Positions 1 through 10,820 are shown, counted from the first letter of the stretch. The stretch: DNA of 64,000 nucleotides from Chitinophagaceae bacterium (GCA_947447825.1 CANFLL010000009.1:1-64000); one strand, 5' to 3'. Numbers and translations are program-made. The notes: generated by a model from the letters alone, not told the origin.

Positions 1-2
1 AG

Positions 3-122
3 TTCTTGCAAACAGTGGATAATATCCTCAAAAAAACAACTGAGGCAATCAGACCTAACAGAACCTTTCCCAGAAAACATAAACAGAAAAAACCTAAATC
101 AATGAACTATAAAATAATGTGA
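3..122 (+). CDS. C-terminal end of an ORF entering from the left edge; possibly a transposase tail
   Basis: Frame 3 reads FLQTVDNILKKTTEAIRPNRTFPRKHKQKKPKSMNYKIM* with the stop at 120-122; the basic RPNR.FPRK tail resembles IS4-type transposase C-termini (from memory). Confidence 0.35.
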   Translation, partial: FLQTVDNILKKTTEAIRPNRTFPRKHKQKKPKSMNYKIM

Positions 123-236
123 TGAAATCTCTTAACTTAACGACATTGGTTTATTATGTCATTTTACAAATCTTTTCAAATTAAAAAACCCAATGAAAAC
201 AAATTCTTGGGGCTTAATTTTTTTATCAAGAATCTC

Positions 237-623
237 CTAAATTAATTTGCTGATAATAAGTATCAATTCATTTGCTGGTTCAAACAATTCTAATACATCT
301 TCTTTGTCAAAGTCGTAGAAATCATCATAGTCTCCCGTTTGCCTTTTGTCAAAAATATAAGAGAAGAATTTACCAGTTTCAATTGATATAATTCCTGTTT
401 TTACAAAGTGTAATCCGAATAGCTGCCTTGTTCCATTATGCGTTTTTGAGGTGATGTTTTTTGAAATCAATAAAGCAGATACTGCATAATAGCAGGCGTG
501 GTATAATCTGTTCACTGCTGTGTTCCATAGTTTATTTTCTGTAAGCAATGCTACTTCATCGTAGGTAGAGAAAGCTTTAGATAATCTATATGCTGCAAGT
601 TCCAATCTTTCTTGGTCATTCAT
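237..623 (-). CDS. HEPN domain protein
   Basis: ORF; NRLYHACYYAVSALL motif and helical layout typical of HEPN; overlaps the upstream MNT gene by 4 nt. Confidence 0.8.
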   Translation of the reverse strand: MNDQERLELAAYRLSKAFSTYDEVALLTENKLWNTAVNRLYHACYYAVSALLISKNITSKTHNGTRQLFGLHFVKTGIISIETGKFFSYIFDKRQTGDYDDFYDFDKEDVLELFEPANELILIISKLI

Positions 624-937
624 ATCAATTTACCTTCTTTAAGTATGTTTTCATAAAAAGGTGAAATTCTATGTTTTGTTTCCCATTCTTTTCTAGAAAA
701 TACGATGGGGCTAATGACAATGCCTGTTTCAAATTCTAAATCGTATAACGGATAATGAATACTTTTCACCTCTTCTTTGCTAGGTTTCTCACTATCTAGA
801 AGGATAAGGATGTCTATATCAGAGTCGGATGTGTAATTTCCCCTAGCATAAGACCCATACAATATAATCTGAGCTGATGGGGCAGCACCAAGAACGGTAG
901 CTTTTATCTTATCCAATATGTCGATTCCTTTGCCCAT
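620..937 (-). CDS. MNT-type nucleotidyltransferase
   Basis: GSYARGNYTSDSDIDILI nucleotidyltransferase signature; operonic with the HEPN gene. Confidence 0.85.
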   Translation of the reverse strand: MGKGIDILDKIKATVLGAAPSAQIILYGSYARGNYTSDSDIDILILLDSEKPSKEEVKSIHYPLYDLEFETGIVISPIVFSRKEWETKHRISPFYENILKEGKLI

Positions 938-1047
938 AAGTGCAAATCTACTTGTTTAACTATTCACTCTAAAACCTTGTCTAATTATATTATTCCGCAC
1001 CCAAATATTTTTTTTTGCTTCTTTGTATTTATTTCAAATGTTCCCCT

Positions 1048-1055
1048 TACTTTTG
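1048..1055 (+). promoter_or_regulatory. Bacteroidota -7 element (TACTTTTG) for rplU
   Basis: Matches TAnnTTTG about 20 nt upstream of the likely rplU start at 1077. Confidence 0.5.
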
Positions 1056-1076
1056 CCGACCAAATTTTGGTTTATT

Positions 1077-1382
1077 ATGTTAGCAATCGTAAAAATAGCA
1101 GGACAGCAATTTAAAGTACAAGCAGGCGATAGTTTGTTTGTTCCTCATATTGAAGGAAATACTGGCGACAAGGTAGAGTTTAGTGAAGTATTATTAGTTG
1201 ACAACAACGGTGTACTTACCACAGGTGCTGATGTTACAGCAGTTGTTACAGCTGAAATCGTGAAAGACCTTGTGCAAGGTGATAAAGTAATAGCGTTTAA
1301 AATGAAGCGCAGAAAAGGTTTCCGAAAAAAACACGGTCACCGTACTCATTACACCCGTATTAAGATTGAAAGCATTGCTTAA
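1077..1382 (+). CDS. rplU: 50S ribosomal protein L21
   Basis: MLAIVKIAGQQFKVQ...KMKRRKGFRKKHGHRTHYTRIKIESI; start moved from 1023 to the ATG at 1077. Confidence 0.95.
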   Translation: MLAIVKIAGQQFKVQAGDSLFVPHIEGNTGDKVEFSEVLLVDNNGVLTTGADVTAVVTAEIVKDLVQGDKVIAFKMKRRKGFRKKHGHRTHYTRIKIESIA

Positions 1383-1442
1383 TTGCGACTTTTATTTCTT
1401 CGATAGAAAAACAGTTTATTAAAATATTCAAATCTTTATAAG

Positions 1443-1721
1443 ATGGCACACAAGAAAGGTGAAGGCTCGGTAAAAAACGGTCGTGATTCGAACAGCAAAC
1501 GTCTAGGCGTTAAAATATTTGGCGGTCAACCTGCCATTAATGGTAATATCATCATCCGTCAGAGAGGTACTCAGTACCATCCTGGTAAAAATGTTGGTGT
1601 TGGTAAAGACTTTACTTTATTCGCTCTTACAGACGGATTGGTTCAGTTCAGAAAAACAAGAGAAGACAAAACAATCGTTTCTGTTGCTCCAGTAGCAGCA
1701 GAAGTTGCAGTGGCTGAATAA
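1443..1721 (+). CDS. rpmA: 50S ribosomal protein L27
   Basis: [24 protein letters not shown] signature. Confidence 0.97.
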   Translation: MAHKKGEGSVKNGRDSNSKRLGVKIFGGQPAINGNIIIRQRGTQYHPGKNVGVGKDFTLFALTDGLVQFRKTREDKTIVSVAPVAAEVAVAE

Positions 1722-1741
1722 GCTTCCTGATTTACAATATT

Positions 1742-1771
1742 GAATAGCGGCAAATTAGTTTGCCGCTATTC
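1742..1771 (+). terminator. rpmA terminator hairpin
   Basis: gaatagcggcaaa-ttag-tttgccgctattc perfect stem. Confidence 0.8.
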
Positions 1772-1842
1772 TTGTTTATATCATTCACGCCTCGAAACTA
1801 TCGGGGCTTTTTTATTTATGTTTGCCATTCAATCAGTTTATT

Positions 1843-3519
1843 ATGACTAATGATGCCATTGCAGACAATTTCTCGTTATTGGGGAAGTTGATGGATATAC
1901 ACGGGGAGAATAGTTTTAAAACGAAATCTTATGGCATTGCAGCTTTTACCATAGAGAAACTTCCTGCGGAATTATCTGAAATGCCGCAGGATAAAATATT
2001 TGGTATAAGAGGCATTGGCGATGCAATAGGGAAGAAGATTGTAGAGCAAATAGAAACTGGAAAGCTTGCCTTACTAGATGAATATATTTCTAATACACCT
2101 CCCGGTATTTTGGAAATGCTTAGCATAAAAGGTATTGGCCCTAAAAAGATTTCGACGATATGGAAGGAACTTGGGGTGGAAACATTGGGCGAATTATTAT
2201 ATGCTTGTGATGAAAATAGGTTGACACTCTATAAAGGTTTTGGAGAGAAGACACAGCAAAGCATAAAGGAATCTATTCTGTTTTATATGAGTTCGCAAGG
2301 AAGTTATCTGTACCAACAGATAGAAAACTTTGCCATTAATGTGGAGGCAAAACTGAAAGCCTTTTTCAAAAATCCACAGTTTTATATTACTGGTCAGTTT
2401 AGAAGACAGATGGAAGTTATAGATAAACTGGATTGGGTTACCACCACACCAAAGGATACCATTGTTTCTTTTTTTACTGGAAACGGGTACAAGCTGGTAG
2501 ATAATGAAGGTAACTACGCATCGGTTGTTGGACCGGAGAATGCAACGCTTGGGTTTTATTCTGTTAAGCCTGAGGCAATATATTCAAAGTTATTTGCTAC
2601 TAGTTCTTCTGAAGAGTTTTTAAATGAATGGAATACAACTGTTGGATTAGATGAAAACAAAAATTATTCCTCCGAAGAAGAAATTTTTTCTGCTAACAAT
2701 ATTACATATATACCTCCATGCTTACGAGAGGATGCGGCTGTTATTGCTCAGGCAAAAGCAGACAAGTTACCTACACTTATTCAAGTAAAAGATATAAAGG
2801 GGATTATACATAGCCATAGTAAATGGAGCGATGGGAACAATACCTTGGAAGAAATGGCGAAGGCTGCCATTGATAAAGGATACGAGTACCTAGTAATTAG
2901 CGACCACTCTAAAACAGCTTTCTATGCACAAGGTCTTTCTGTAGAAAGGGTATTGGCACAGCATGAACAGATAGATGAACTGAATGCAACCCTTGCTCCT
3001 TTTAAAATATTTAAGAGTATAGAGAGTGATATATTGAATGACGGTAGTCTTGATTATGATAGTGACATTCTAAGCAAATTTGATGTGGTTATTGCCTCCG
3101 TCCATTCTAACTTAAAAATGGCTGAAGAAAAGGCAATGATTCGTTTGCTGAATGCGATTGAGAATTCATATACTTCTATATTGGGACACATGACTGGACG
3201 ATTATTATTGAGCAGAAATGGTTATCCCGTAGATCATTTGAAGATAATAGATGCCTGTGCCGCCAATAATGTGGTGATAGAATTGAATGCACACCCTCGC
3301 CGTTTGGATATTGATTGGCGATGGATTAAGGCTGCACTAGACAAAAACGTACTAATCTCCATAAATCCTGATGCACATAGCATTGAAGGTTATAACGATT
3401 GCCGGTATGGTGTGCTAGCTGCGCAGAAAGCAGGACTAACTGCCACCCAAAACCTTAGTAGTTATTCGTTACCACAGTTTGAAGCTTATGTAGCCGAACA
3501 GAAAAAGAAAAGAGGATAG
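1843..3519 (+). CDS. polX: PolX family DNA polymerase / PHP domain protein
   Basis: N-terminal HhH/PolX region (GIRGIGDAIGKKI, IKGIGPKKI) and C-terminal PHP domain (IIHSHSKWSDGNNTLEEMA). Confidence 0.85.
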   Translation: MTNDAIADNFSLLGKLMDIHGENSFKTKSYGIAAFTIEKLPAELSEMPQDKIFGIRGIGDAIGKKIVEQIETGKLALLDEYISNTPPGILEMLSIKGIGPKKISTIWKELGVETLGELLYACDENRLTLYKGFGEKTQQSIKESILFYMSSQGSYLYQQIENFAINVEAKLKAFFKNPQFYITGQFRRQMEVIDKLDWVTTTPKDTIVSFFTGNGYKLVDNEGNYASVVGPENATLGFYSVKPEAIYSKLFATSSSEEFLNEWNTTVGLDENKNYSSEEEIFSANNITYIPPCLREDAAVIAQAKADKLPTLIQVKDIKGIIHSHSKWSDGNNTLEEMAKAAIDKGYEYLVISDHSKTAFYAQGLSVERVLAQHEQIDELNATLAPFKIFKSIESDILNDGSLDYDSDILSKFDVVIASVHSNLKMAEEKAMIRLLNAIENSYTSILGHMTGRLLLSRNGYPVDHLKIIDACAANNVVIELNAHPRRLDIDWRWIKAALDKNVLISINPDAHSIEGYNDCRYGVLAAQKAGLTATQNLSSYSLPQFEAYVAEQKKKRG

Positions 3520-3520
3520 C

Positions 3521-4663
3521 ATGACAAGTGGTAGTCCAATCTTCGTGGTCATTATATGCTTGATTGCATCTTTGACGGCTTATATTATTCAAAAAATAGA
3601 AAAGCCATTGCCAACTACTACCTCACGTAATACCACCATTGATGGATTACGGGGATTGTTGGCCTTAGGAGTATTTATCCATCACTCTAACCTATGGAAC
3701 CAATTTCTTACAGAAGGTTTATGGGAGAAATCAAAGTCTAATATCTATAATCAATTTGGAAGCATAAGGGTGGCCATGTTCTTTATGATTACCAGTTTCC
3801 TCTTTATATCCAAGCTTTTGAACGACAAGGAAGGCGGGTTTAACTTTCAGCATTTTCTCATTTCAAGGGCGTATCGGTTGATGCCCATGTATTTGTTTTC
3901 ATTGGTATTAATATTCATACTTATCTTTTCAGTATCCAAGTGGCAGTTAAATACAAGCATCTTCGAGCAACTACAATCCATTTTTTATTGGTCCACATTT
4001 GCTGCATTCAAGCACCCATTAATTAACAATTATCCCCTCACTAATCTTTGCACTGGGGCATTGTGGACAATGGCTTATGAGTGGTTGTTTTATTTCAGTA
4101 TGCCATTGATTGCACTTTTTTTATTTAAGCATACCAAACCTATTTATAAACTCTTTGGAGTTATGTTTCTACTCCTTTTTTTGCGGTTTCATACTTTAGT
4201 TATCTATTATATTTTTGAGTTTATTGGTGGCAGTTTAGTCGCTATACTGTTCGAGTATACCAAAATAAAAGATAAACTAAAGGATAGCTATGGAAGTGTG
4301 ATATGGATTATTTGCCTTTTATTATTCCTGAGATATAATGATGCTCGAAACATGAAATGTATAATCCTACTAACAATAATGTTTGGATTGGTAGCCGCTG
4401 GTACCTCTTTATTTGGCTTATTCAACGTAAAACAACTTCATTTCATAGGAAAAATGTCTTATAGTATTTATCTCTTGCACAGTATTTTGTTGTTTTCTGT
4501 TTGCTATTATGGAATAGGATTCTCCTCATTTCATACATCCTTATCTGACAATTCCTTCTGTTTGTTAATTTTTTTTCTTACCCCTCTGTTGATTACAATC
4601 AGTTACTTAGGATACCGATTTATTGAGCGTCCGTTTATGGATAAATCAAAATCAATACAATAA
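3521..4663 (+). CDS. Acyltransferase family 3 membrane protein
   Basis: IDGLRGLLALGVFIHH motif with multiple TM segments. Confidence 0.85.
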   Translation: MTSGSPIFVVIICLIASLTAYIIQKIEKPLPTTTSRNTTIDGLRGLLALGVFIHHSNLWNQFLTEGLWEKSKSNIYNQFGSIRVAMFFMITSFLFISKLLNDKEGGFNFQHFLISRAYRLMPMYLFSLVLIFILIFSVSKWQLNTSIFEQLQSIFYWSTFAAFKHPLINNYPLTNLCTGALWTMAYEWLFYFSMPLIALFLFKHTKPIYKLFGVMFLLLFLRFHTLVIYYIFEFIGGSLVAILFEYTKIKDKLKDSYGSVIWIICLLLFLRYNDARNMKCIILLTIMFGLVAAGTSLFGLFNVKQLHFIGKMSYSIYLLHSILLFSVCYYGIGFSSFHTSLSDNSFCLLIFFLTPLLITISYLGYRFIERPFMDKSKSIQ

Positions 4664-4794
4664 AGTAATCTATTATATCTTAAAGTAATTACAAAATAAC
4701 TTTTAAAGTATTTAATCTCTATTCGAATTGATTTTTTCGGTAGCGCATTTTTTGGTGAAGAATGCATTTTGGTTCATTAATATTGTATTTTCAA

Positions 4795-5000
4795 TCAATC
4801 ATACAATGTAAATAATCAATGATACCGTATATTCTACAAATCATACAAGGTATTTAATAAATGATACGATATATTTTACGAATCATACACGGAATTAACG
4901 AATGATACGGGATATTTTATCATTCATACAAGGTAATGAACGAATCATAAAGTATATTGTATCATCCATACGAGATATTCAATCAATCATACCAAATAAG
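4795..5000. repeat. 21-bp-period degenerate array 1
   Basis: ATAC core at 4801, 4822, 4843, 4864, 4885, 4905, 4926, (ATAA) 4947, 4968, 4989. Confidence 0.9.
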
Positions 5001-5075
5001 CTTGTTGAGTAGTAACCATAATGCTAATTCTTATAAAAAAGGATGTGGTCCATTGCATATTAATGTCATTAAAAT

Positions 5076-5113
5076 AAAAAGTCTCCTTCACAAACGGTGA
5101 AGGAGACCTTTTA
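5076..5113. terminator. Bidirectional terminator hairpin
   Basis: aaaaagtctccttcac-aaacg-gtgaaggagacctttt between convergent genes. Confidence 0.75.
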
Positions 5114-5133
5114 TACAATATAAAATTCAGAAA

Positions 5134-6354
5134 CTAGAGTTCTAATAATGTTTTAACTGGGTCTTTCCCCATTAACAATAACTGTGGATTTTCTAATAGT
5201 TCTTTAACCCTAACCAAGAAACTAACACTCTCCCTGCCATCAATCACACGGTGATCATAGCTAAGAGCCAAGTACATCATAGGACGAACTTCAATCTTAC
5301 CATCAATAACCATTGCTCTATCTTGTATTTTGTGCATACCCAAAATAGCACTTTGTGGAATGTTGATAATTGGTGTACTCATTAAGCTGCCAAAAACACC
5401 ACCATTGGTAATGGTAAATGTACCCCCTTGTAAATCTTCTGCGGTTAGTTTGCTATCTCTTGCTTTAGTTGCTAAAACTACTACAGTCTTTTCAATTTCG
5501 GCCATGCTAAGACTCTCAACATTACGAATAACAGGAACAGTTAAACCTCTTGGTGTACTTACTGCAATACTGATGTCTGCATAATCATGGTATCTCAAGC
5601 TTTCTCCATCAATGTAGGCATTAACGGCAGGCCATTCGCCAAGGGCAATAGCACAAGCTTTTGCAAAGAAGCTCATGAAGCCTAGGTTAACATTATGTGT
5701 TTCTTTAAATTTATCTTTAAATTGCTTTCTAACTTCCATTATCTTGCCCATATCCACTTCATTAAAAGTGGTAAGCATTGCAGTGGTGTTTTTTGCTTCA
5801 ACCAAACGTCTACTTATTGTTTTACGGAGATTGCTCATTTTTTCAACACGAACATTTCTAGTAAACAATTGGTTACCTGCAAAAGCTTTTTTTCCAGGAT
5901 TTGCCAAAGCCTCTAAAACATCACCCTTCATGATTTTTCCGCCAGCTCCACTTGGTGTGATTCCAGCAGTGTCAATTTTTTTATCAGCAATTATAGCAGA
6001 AGCCACGGGGGAAGCTTTTACTTCTACAGCAGGTGCCATAGAAGCAGAAACAGTCGGTGCAACAACGGGAGCTGAAGCTGCTTTAGGAGCTTCATTTATT
6101 GAGGTCGCAGCAGGTGCAGAAGCTGTTTCATCAATTTGAGCAAGAACAGAACCAATTAAAATAGTGTCGCCCTCATTAGCCAATCTTGTTAGGATACCTG
6201 CTTTTTCAGCGTTAACTTCAAAGGTTGCCTTCTCACTTTCTAGTTCAGCAATAATTTCATCACGTTCTACATAAGCTCCTTCTTTTTTTGTCCATTTTAA
6301 GAGGGTTACTTCCGTTATCGATTCGCCTACAGTAGGCACTTTAATATCTATCAT
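5134..6354 (-). CDS. sucB: 2-oxoglutarate dehydrogenase E2, dihydrolipoyl succinyltransferase
   Basis: Lipoyl domain ([11 protein letters not shown]) and catalytic [18 protein letters not shown]; directly downstream of sucA. Confidence 0.95.
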   Translation of the reverse strand: MIDIKVPTVGESITEVTLLKWTKKEGAYVERDEIIAELESEKATFEVNAEKAGILTRLANEGDTILIGSVLAQIDETASAPAATSINEAPKAASAPVVAPTVSASMAPAVEVKASPVASAIIADKKIDTAGITPSGAGGKIMKGDVLEALANPGKKAFAGNQLFTRNVRVEKMSNLRKTISRRLVEAKNTTAMLTTFNEVDMGKIMEVRKQFKDKFKETHNVNLGFMSFFAKACAIALGEWPAVNAYIDGESLRYHDYADISIAVSTPRGLTVPVIRNVESLSMAEIEKTVVVLATKARDSKLTAEDLQGGTFTITNGGVFGSLMSTPIINIPQSAILGMHKIQDRAMVIDGKIEVRPMMYLALSYDHRVIDGRESVSFLVRVKELLENPQLLLMGKDPVKTLLEL

Positions 6355-6396
6355 AAATAATTATTTCTTGTTTAACTATTAAATGTGAAACAGCAA

Positions 6397-9135
6397 TTAA
6401 ATACTAAAAGCCATATCAATAATTTCTGCTTGTTCTTTTGCATGTACCTTAGAATATCCAGTGGCAGTAGACGCACTTTGATTTCTACTTATTATTCCGA
6501 AATTTATTCCCTTCAAATTCATTTGTAGGAAAGAAGCTGCACCCATATTTAATGGTTCTTCTTGAACCCAGAACCACATTGCTTTACTGTATTTTCTGCT
6601 TAATTCTTCCAATTGCTTGGTTGGAAGCGGATACAATTGTTCTAGTCTAACAATGGCTATGTCTTTTCTCGACTCTTTTATTTGTTTTTCTGTTAATTCA
6701 AAGGAAATCTTGCCACTACATAATAATACTTTATTAACTGAGTTAGGGTCAGTGATAGTAGCATCATCAATAACTTCTTTGAATCCACCAGTAGAGAGCT
6801 CACTAATATGACTGAAAGTAACAGGGTTGCGAAGATTGGCTTTTGGAGAGAAGTTAATTAGTGGCTTTCTGAAATTCCAAGTTAATTGTCTTCTCAACAA
6901 ATGGAAAAGATTGGCCGCAGAAGTGACATTAGTAACAACCATGTTTAGTTCGGCACACATTTGCAGGAAGCGTTCAAGCCTTGCACTACTATGTTCTGGT
7001 CCTTGACCCTCATAACCATGAGGCAACAACATCACTAAACCATTTTGACGTTGCCATTTTTGTTCTCCACCAGATATAAATTGGTCAATCATTGTTTGTG
7101 CGCCATTACAGAAATCACCAAACTGCGCTTCCCAAACAACTAAAGCATTTGGATTTGCAAGAGCATAACCATATTCAAAACCTAAAACACCATACTCGCT
7201 AAGCAATGAGTTGTATATTCTAAACTTTGCTTGATCCTCAACAAAATGATTTAACCTGTTGTAACCTTTACTGGTTTCCTCATCTCTTAAAACAGCATGT
7301 CTGTGGCTAAATGTGCCTCTTTTCACATCTTGTCCACTCATTCTTACAATATTACCTTCTAAGAGTAAGGAGCTATAAGCCATCAATTCACCAGTTGCCC
7401 AATCAATTTTTTGTTCATTTTCCAGCAATTTCACCTTCTCTTGAATCAGTTTTTCAACTTTCTTGAGGGGCTTAAATTCTGCAGGCCATCTCATTAAACC
7501 GTCAAATAAAATTGAAGCAGTTTCAGCATTGATAGCAGTAGAGGGAGAATGGTCAAAATCGGCAGCTTTTGCTTTAATCATACTTTCCCAAACAATTTCT
7601 GGCTTTTGTTGCTTGTATGGTAAAGGCGATTGCTTTACTTCATCCAATCTTTCTTGTAAGTCTCCCCAGAATTTTTTCTCCATTTCCTTAGCCAAATCTT
7701 GAGCATCAGATTCGCCATTCTCTAACAAGAATTTGATGTACTGCTCACGAGGATTAGCATGTTTATCTATCAGTGCATACAATTGTGGTTGCGTATATTT
7801 AGGATCATCACCTTCATTATGACCATGTTTTCTGTAGCAAACCATGTCAATAAAGATGTCTTTATTAAATTCTTGACGATACCTTGCTGCTATTTCTGCA
7901 CAACGAACTACTGTTTCAGCATCGTCACCATTTACGTGCAAAACGGGTGCTTGCACCATCGCCGCAACTGAAGTACAGTAATCAGCAGTTCTTGCATCTT
8001 CAAAATCTGTTGTAAAACCAATTTGGTTATTGATCACAAAATGGATAGTTCCACCAGTGTAATATCCATTAAGGTTACTCATTTGCAAAACCTCATAAAC
8101 AATGCCCTGACCAGCTACAGAAGCATCACCATGTATTAATATTGGTAATATTTTATCAAAATCACTATCGTACAGTACGTCAGCTTTTGCCCTTGAAAAG
8201 CCAACTACTACAGGGTCAACAGCTTCTAAGTGAGAAGGATTCGGCATCAACTTTAAATGAATCTCTTTATTGTTTGGTGTTGTTAATTCACTACCAAAGC
8301 CCATGTGATATTTAACATCACCACTGCCCATTGTCTGGTCCATTACAGCAGTACCCTCAAATTCACTAAATATTTGTTCGTATGTTTTTCCTAATATGTT
8401 AGCCAAGACGTTCAGACGTCCACGGTGTGCCATTCCAACTACCACCTCTTTTACGTCATAATCTGCAGCAGTGTTAATGATGGCATCTAAAGCGGCAATA
8501 GTAGTTTCTCCACCTTCGAGGGAAAATCTTTTTTGTCCAATATATTTTGTGTGAAGAAATTTTTCGAATATAACCCCTTGATTTAATTTTTCAAGAATTC
8601 GTCTTTTCTTTTCTAGCGATACTGGTTTGAAAAACTCTTTTTCTAATTCATTAGTAATCCAATCAACTTTAGTTTGATCGCTTATATACTTAAATTCAAC
8701 GCCAACGTGGTTTGAATATACTTTTTGAAGATGAGAAAGAATGTTCCTTAAAGTGGTTGCTCCTAGTCCAATCAGATTGCCCGCATTAAAAACGGTATCT
8801 AAATCATTGTCAGTTAAGCCAAAAAAAGAAAGTTCTAAATTTGCGCCTCTGTCTTTACGTGTACGTATTGGATTGGTCTTTGCTAAAAGATGTCCTTTAT
8901 TTCGATAACCAAGAATTAAACGATAAACGCTTACTTCTTTCAACCAATCAATGGAGGCTGATGTAGGTTTATCCGCAACATTTACGGAAGCAGAGCCATT
9001 TGCTACTGCAAAATCAAAACCTTCAAAAAATTTTTTGAGGTCTGCATCTACGCTGTTGGAATCTTTTAAAAAATCCTGATAAAGACTTTCAATATAACTT
9101 GGGTGCGAGTTGGTGATGTACGAGAAATCCTTCAT
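6397..9135 (-). CDS. sucA: 2-oxoglutarate dehydrogenase E1
   Basis: GMAHRGRLNVL, GDASVAGQG, YRKHGHNEGDDP, LPHGYEGQGPEHSSARLERFLQ. Confidence 0.97.
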   Translation of the reverse strand: MKDFSYITNSHPSYIESLYQDFLKDSNSVDADLKKFFEGFDFAVANGSASVNVADKPTSASIDWLKEVSVYRLILGYRNKGHLLAKTNPIRTRKDRGANLELSFFGLTDNDLDTVFNAGNLIGLGATTLRNILSHLQKVYSNHVGVEFKYISDQTKVDWITNELEKEFFKPVSLEKKRRILEKLNQGVIFEKFLHTKYIGQKRFSLEGGETTIAALDAIINTAADYDVKEVVVGMAHRGRLNVLANILGKTYEQIFSEFEGTAVMDQTMGSGDVKYHMGFGSELTTPNNKEIHLKLMPNPSHLEAVDPVVVGFSRAKADVLYDSDFDKILPILIHGDASVAGQGIVYEVLQMSNLNGYYTGGTIHFVINNQIGFTTDFEDARTADYCTSVAAMVQAPVLHVNGDDAETVVRCAEIAARYRQEFNKDIFIDMVCYRKHGHNEGDDPKYTQPQLYALIDKHANPREQYIKFLLENGESDAQDLAKEMEKKFWGDLQERLDEVKQSPLPYKQQKPEIVWESMIKAKAADFDHSPSTAINAETASILFDGLMRWPAEFKPLKKVEKLIQEKVKLLENEQKIDWATGELMAYSSLLLEGNIVRMSGQDVKRGTFSHRHAVLRDEETSKGYNRLNHFVEDQAKFRIYNSLLSEYGVLGFEYGYALANPNALVVWEAQFGDFCNGAQTMIDQFISGGEQKWQRQNGLVMLLPHGYEGQGPEHSSARLERFLQMCAELNMVVTNVTSAANLFHLLRRQLTWNFRKPLINFSPKANLRNPVTFSHISELSTGGFKEVIDDATITDPNSVNKVLLCSGKISFELTEKQIKESRKDIAIVRLEQLYPLPTKQLEELSRKYSKAMWFWVQEEPLNMGAASFLQMNLKGINFGIISRNQSASTATGYSKVHAKEQAEIIDMAFSI

Positions 9136-9309
9136 GTTGCCCTGTTGTTCTTCTTTAATTTAAAAAAATTTTTGCAAATATCGTATAACAAATTAATGCA
9201 GGGACATTATTTATGTTAGTTTTTAATATTTTTTAAATAACGTTTTCGACTGTTGATTAATTGTAAAATAAAAGTTTTAAAAATATTTTTTCATTCCAAA
9301 TCATACACC

Positions 9310-9317
9310 TACATTTG
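9310..9317 (+). promoter_or_regulatory. Bacteroidota -7 element (TACATTTG) for rpsT
   Basis: TAnnTTTG match 23 nt upstream of rpsT. Confidence 0.55.
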
Positions 9318-9339
9318 CAATCCGAAAAATTTTTAGTAT

Positions 9340-9603
9340 ATGGCAAATCATAAGGCAACCAAAAAAGATACAAGGCAGGCAGCCAAACGCAGAGATAGCA
9401 ACCGTTATTATGGTAAAACTACCCGTAATGCAATCCGTGACTTGAAGACTACAGTTGGTACTGCTGAATTTACAGATAAACTACCTAATGTAGTTTCCAT
9501 GATAGATAAACTTGCAAAAAGAGGTATTATACACAAAAACAAAGCTGCAAATTTAAAAAGCAAACTTGCAAAAAAAGCAAATGCTGAAAAAGCTGCTGCA
9601 TAA
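9340..9603 (+). CDS. rpsT: 30S ribosomal protein S20
   Basis: [36 protein letters not shown]... [17 protein letters not shown]. Confidence 0.95.
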   Translation: MANHKATKKDTRQAAKRRDSNRYYGKTTRNAIRDLKTTVGTAEFTDKLPNVVSMIDKLAKRGIIHKNKAANLKSKLAKKANAEKAAA

Positions 9604-9626
9604 TTTGTTTATTTTACTGCAAACTA

Positions 9627-9667
9627 AATAAGGCTGTTCGAAAGGTAACTTTTGAACAGCCTTATTT
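9627..9667 (+). terminator. rpsT terminator
   Basis: aataaggctgttcgaaag / cttttgaacagccttatt hairpin. Confidence 0.75.
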
Positions 9668-9897
9668 ACTTTGTGCTTTTCATAAGTTAGAACTTATCTG
9701 CACCAATTGGAAAAACGTCTGCTTCATCCAAATAAATAAGTAGTTTTTTTTGACTGTTTCAGTACTAAACTAAAAAGTAGAATAATTTTAATCCAAGGAA
9801 TGTCTGACTGTTGAAAATAAACTTTATAATCAAGCAGTTTTTTAATGTAAAATCAACATTTTCTAACTTTTCTTTTTCATTATTCAATCTCAACCAC

Positions 9898-9905
9898 TAC
9901 ATTTG
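9898..9905 (+). promoter_or_regulatory. Bacteroidota -7 element (TACATTTG) for SRP RNA
   Basis: TAnnTTTG ending 5 nt before the GGCAGG closing stem. Confidence 0.6.
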
Positions 9906-9910
9906 CAACC

Positions 9911-10005
9911 GGCAGGTCTCATACGACCAGCTCCTGCTAAACCTCCCCAGGGTAGGAATACAGCAAGGATAGGCGGTTGTAGCGGTGCGATGTGAGTAGC
10001 CTGCC
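9911..10005 (+). ncRNA. ffs: Signal recognition particle RNA (small bacterial type)
   Basis: GGCAGG...CCTGCC closing stem; CCAGGGTAGGAATACAGCAAGGATAGG matches the SRP domain IV core; followed by a T-rich tract. Confidence 0.88.
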
Positions 10006-10080
10006 GATTTTTTCTTTTCGCTACGGAGAGAATGATTCCAGAAGCTCCAAATACTATTTTATTCTCACTAAATATTAATC

Positions 10081-10731
10081 ATGAAATTTTTTATTGACAC
10101 AGCAAACTTGGCTCAGATTAAAGAAGCCAATGATTTAGGCATTTTGGATGGTGTAACTACCAACCCGTCTTTAATGGCCAAAGAAGGCATCAAGGGAAAT
10201 GAAGCTATTTTGAATCATTATAAAACAATATGTGAGCTTGTAGATGGTGACATCAGCGCAGAAGTATTGTCAGTTACTTATGAAGAAATGGTTGCAGAAG
10301 GTAAAATACTAGCAGCAATACACCCGAATATAGTAGTAAAAATTCCAATGACAAAAGATGGTATTAAAGCTATTAAATGGTTTACAGATAATGGTATAAA
10401 AACTAACTGTACACTTGTATTCAGTGCTGGACAAGCAATCTTAGCTGCCAAAGCTGGTGCTACTTATCTTTCTCCTTTTATTGGAAGGCTAGATGATACC
10501 TTGTGGGATGGTGTTGATTTAATTGCTCAAATTGCAAACATTTATACTATTCAGGGTTTTCAAACAGAGATTCTAGCTGCTTCTATTCGTACACCTTTAC
10601 ACATTGTTAAGTGTGCTGAAGCTGGTGCAGATGTTTGTACATGTCCTTTAGATTCAATCTTAGGATTGTTGAAACATCCTTTAACAGATATTGGTCTAGC
10701 TAAATTTATAGAAGACGCTAAGAAAATGTAG
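10081..10731 (+). CDS. Fructose-6-phosphate aldolase / small transaldolase
   Basis: MKFFIDTANLAQIKEANDLGILDGVTTNPSLMAKEG; KIPMTKDGIKAIK. Confidence 0.93.
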   Translation: MKFFIDTANLAQIKEANDLGILDGVTTNPSLMAKEGIKGNEAILNHYKTICELVDGDISAEVLSVTYEEMVAEGKILAAIHPNIVVKIPMTKDGIKAIKWFTDNGIKTNCTLVFSAGQAILAAKAGATYLSPFIGRLDDTLWDGVDLIAQIANIYTIQGFQTEILAASIRTPLHIVKCAEAGADVCTCPLDSILGLLKHPLTDIGLAKFIEDAKKM

Positions 10732-10743
10732 TTTATAGCTTAT

Positions 10744-10795
10744 CCACAAATAAAAAGTCCCAAGCGTTTTTACGCTTGGGACTTTTTATTTGTGG
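10744..10795. terminator. Bidirectional terminator, perfect 24-bp stem
   Basis: ccacaaataaaaagtcccaagcgt-tttt-acgcttgggactttttatttgtgg. Confidence 0.85.
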
Positions 10796-10820
10796 AATAA
10801 TATCTTTACAAGAAAGCCTC

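Noticed and set aside
237-937. HEPN/MNT pair as a novel defence system
   Set aside because: It is a common, already described toxin-antitoxin type; no additional linked genes suggest novelty.
1023-1076. N-terminal extension of the rplU ORF
   Set aside because: It overlaps the -7 promoter element, and L21 proteins start at MLAIVKIAGQQ or similar, so the start was moved to 1077.
5330-6139. Plus-strand ORFs antisense to sucB
   Set aside because: Shadow ORFs opposite a strongly supported gene.
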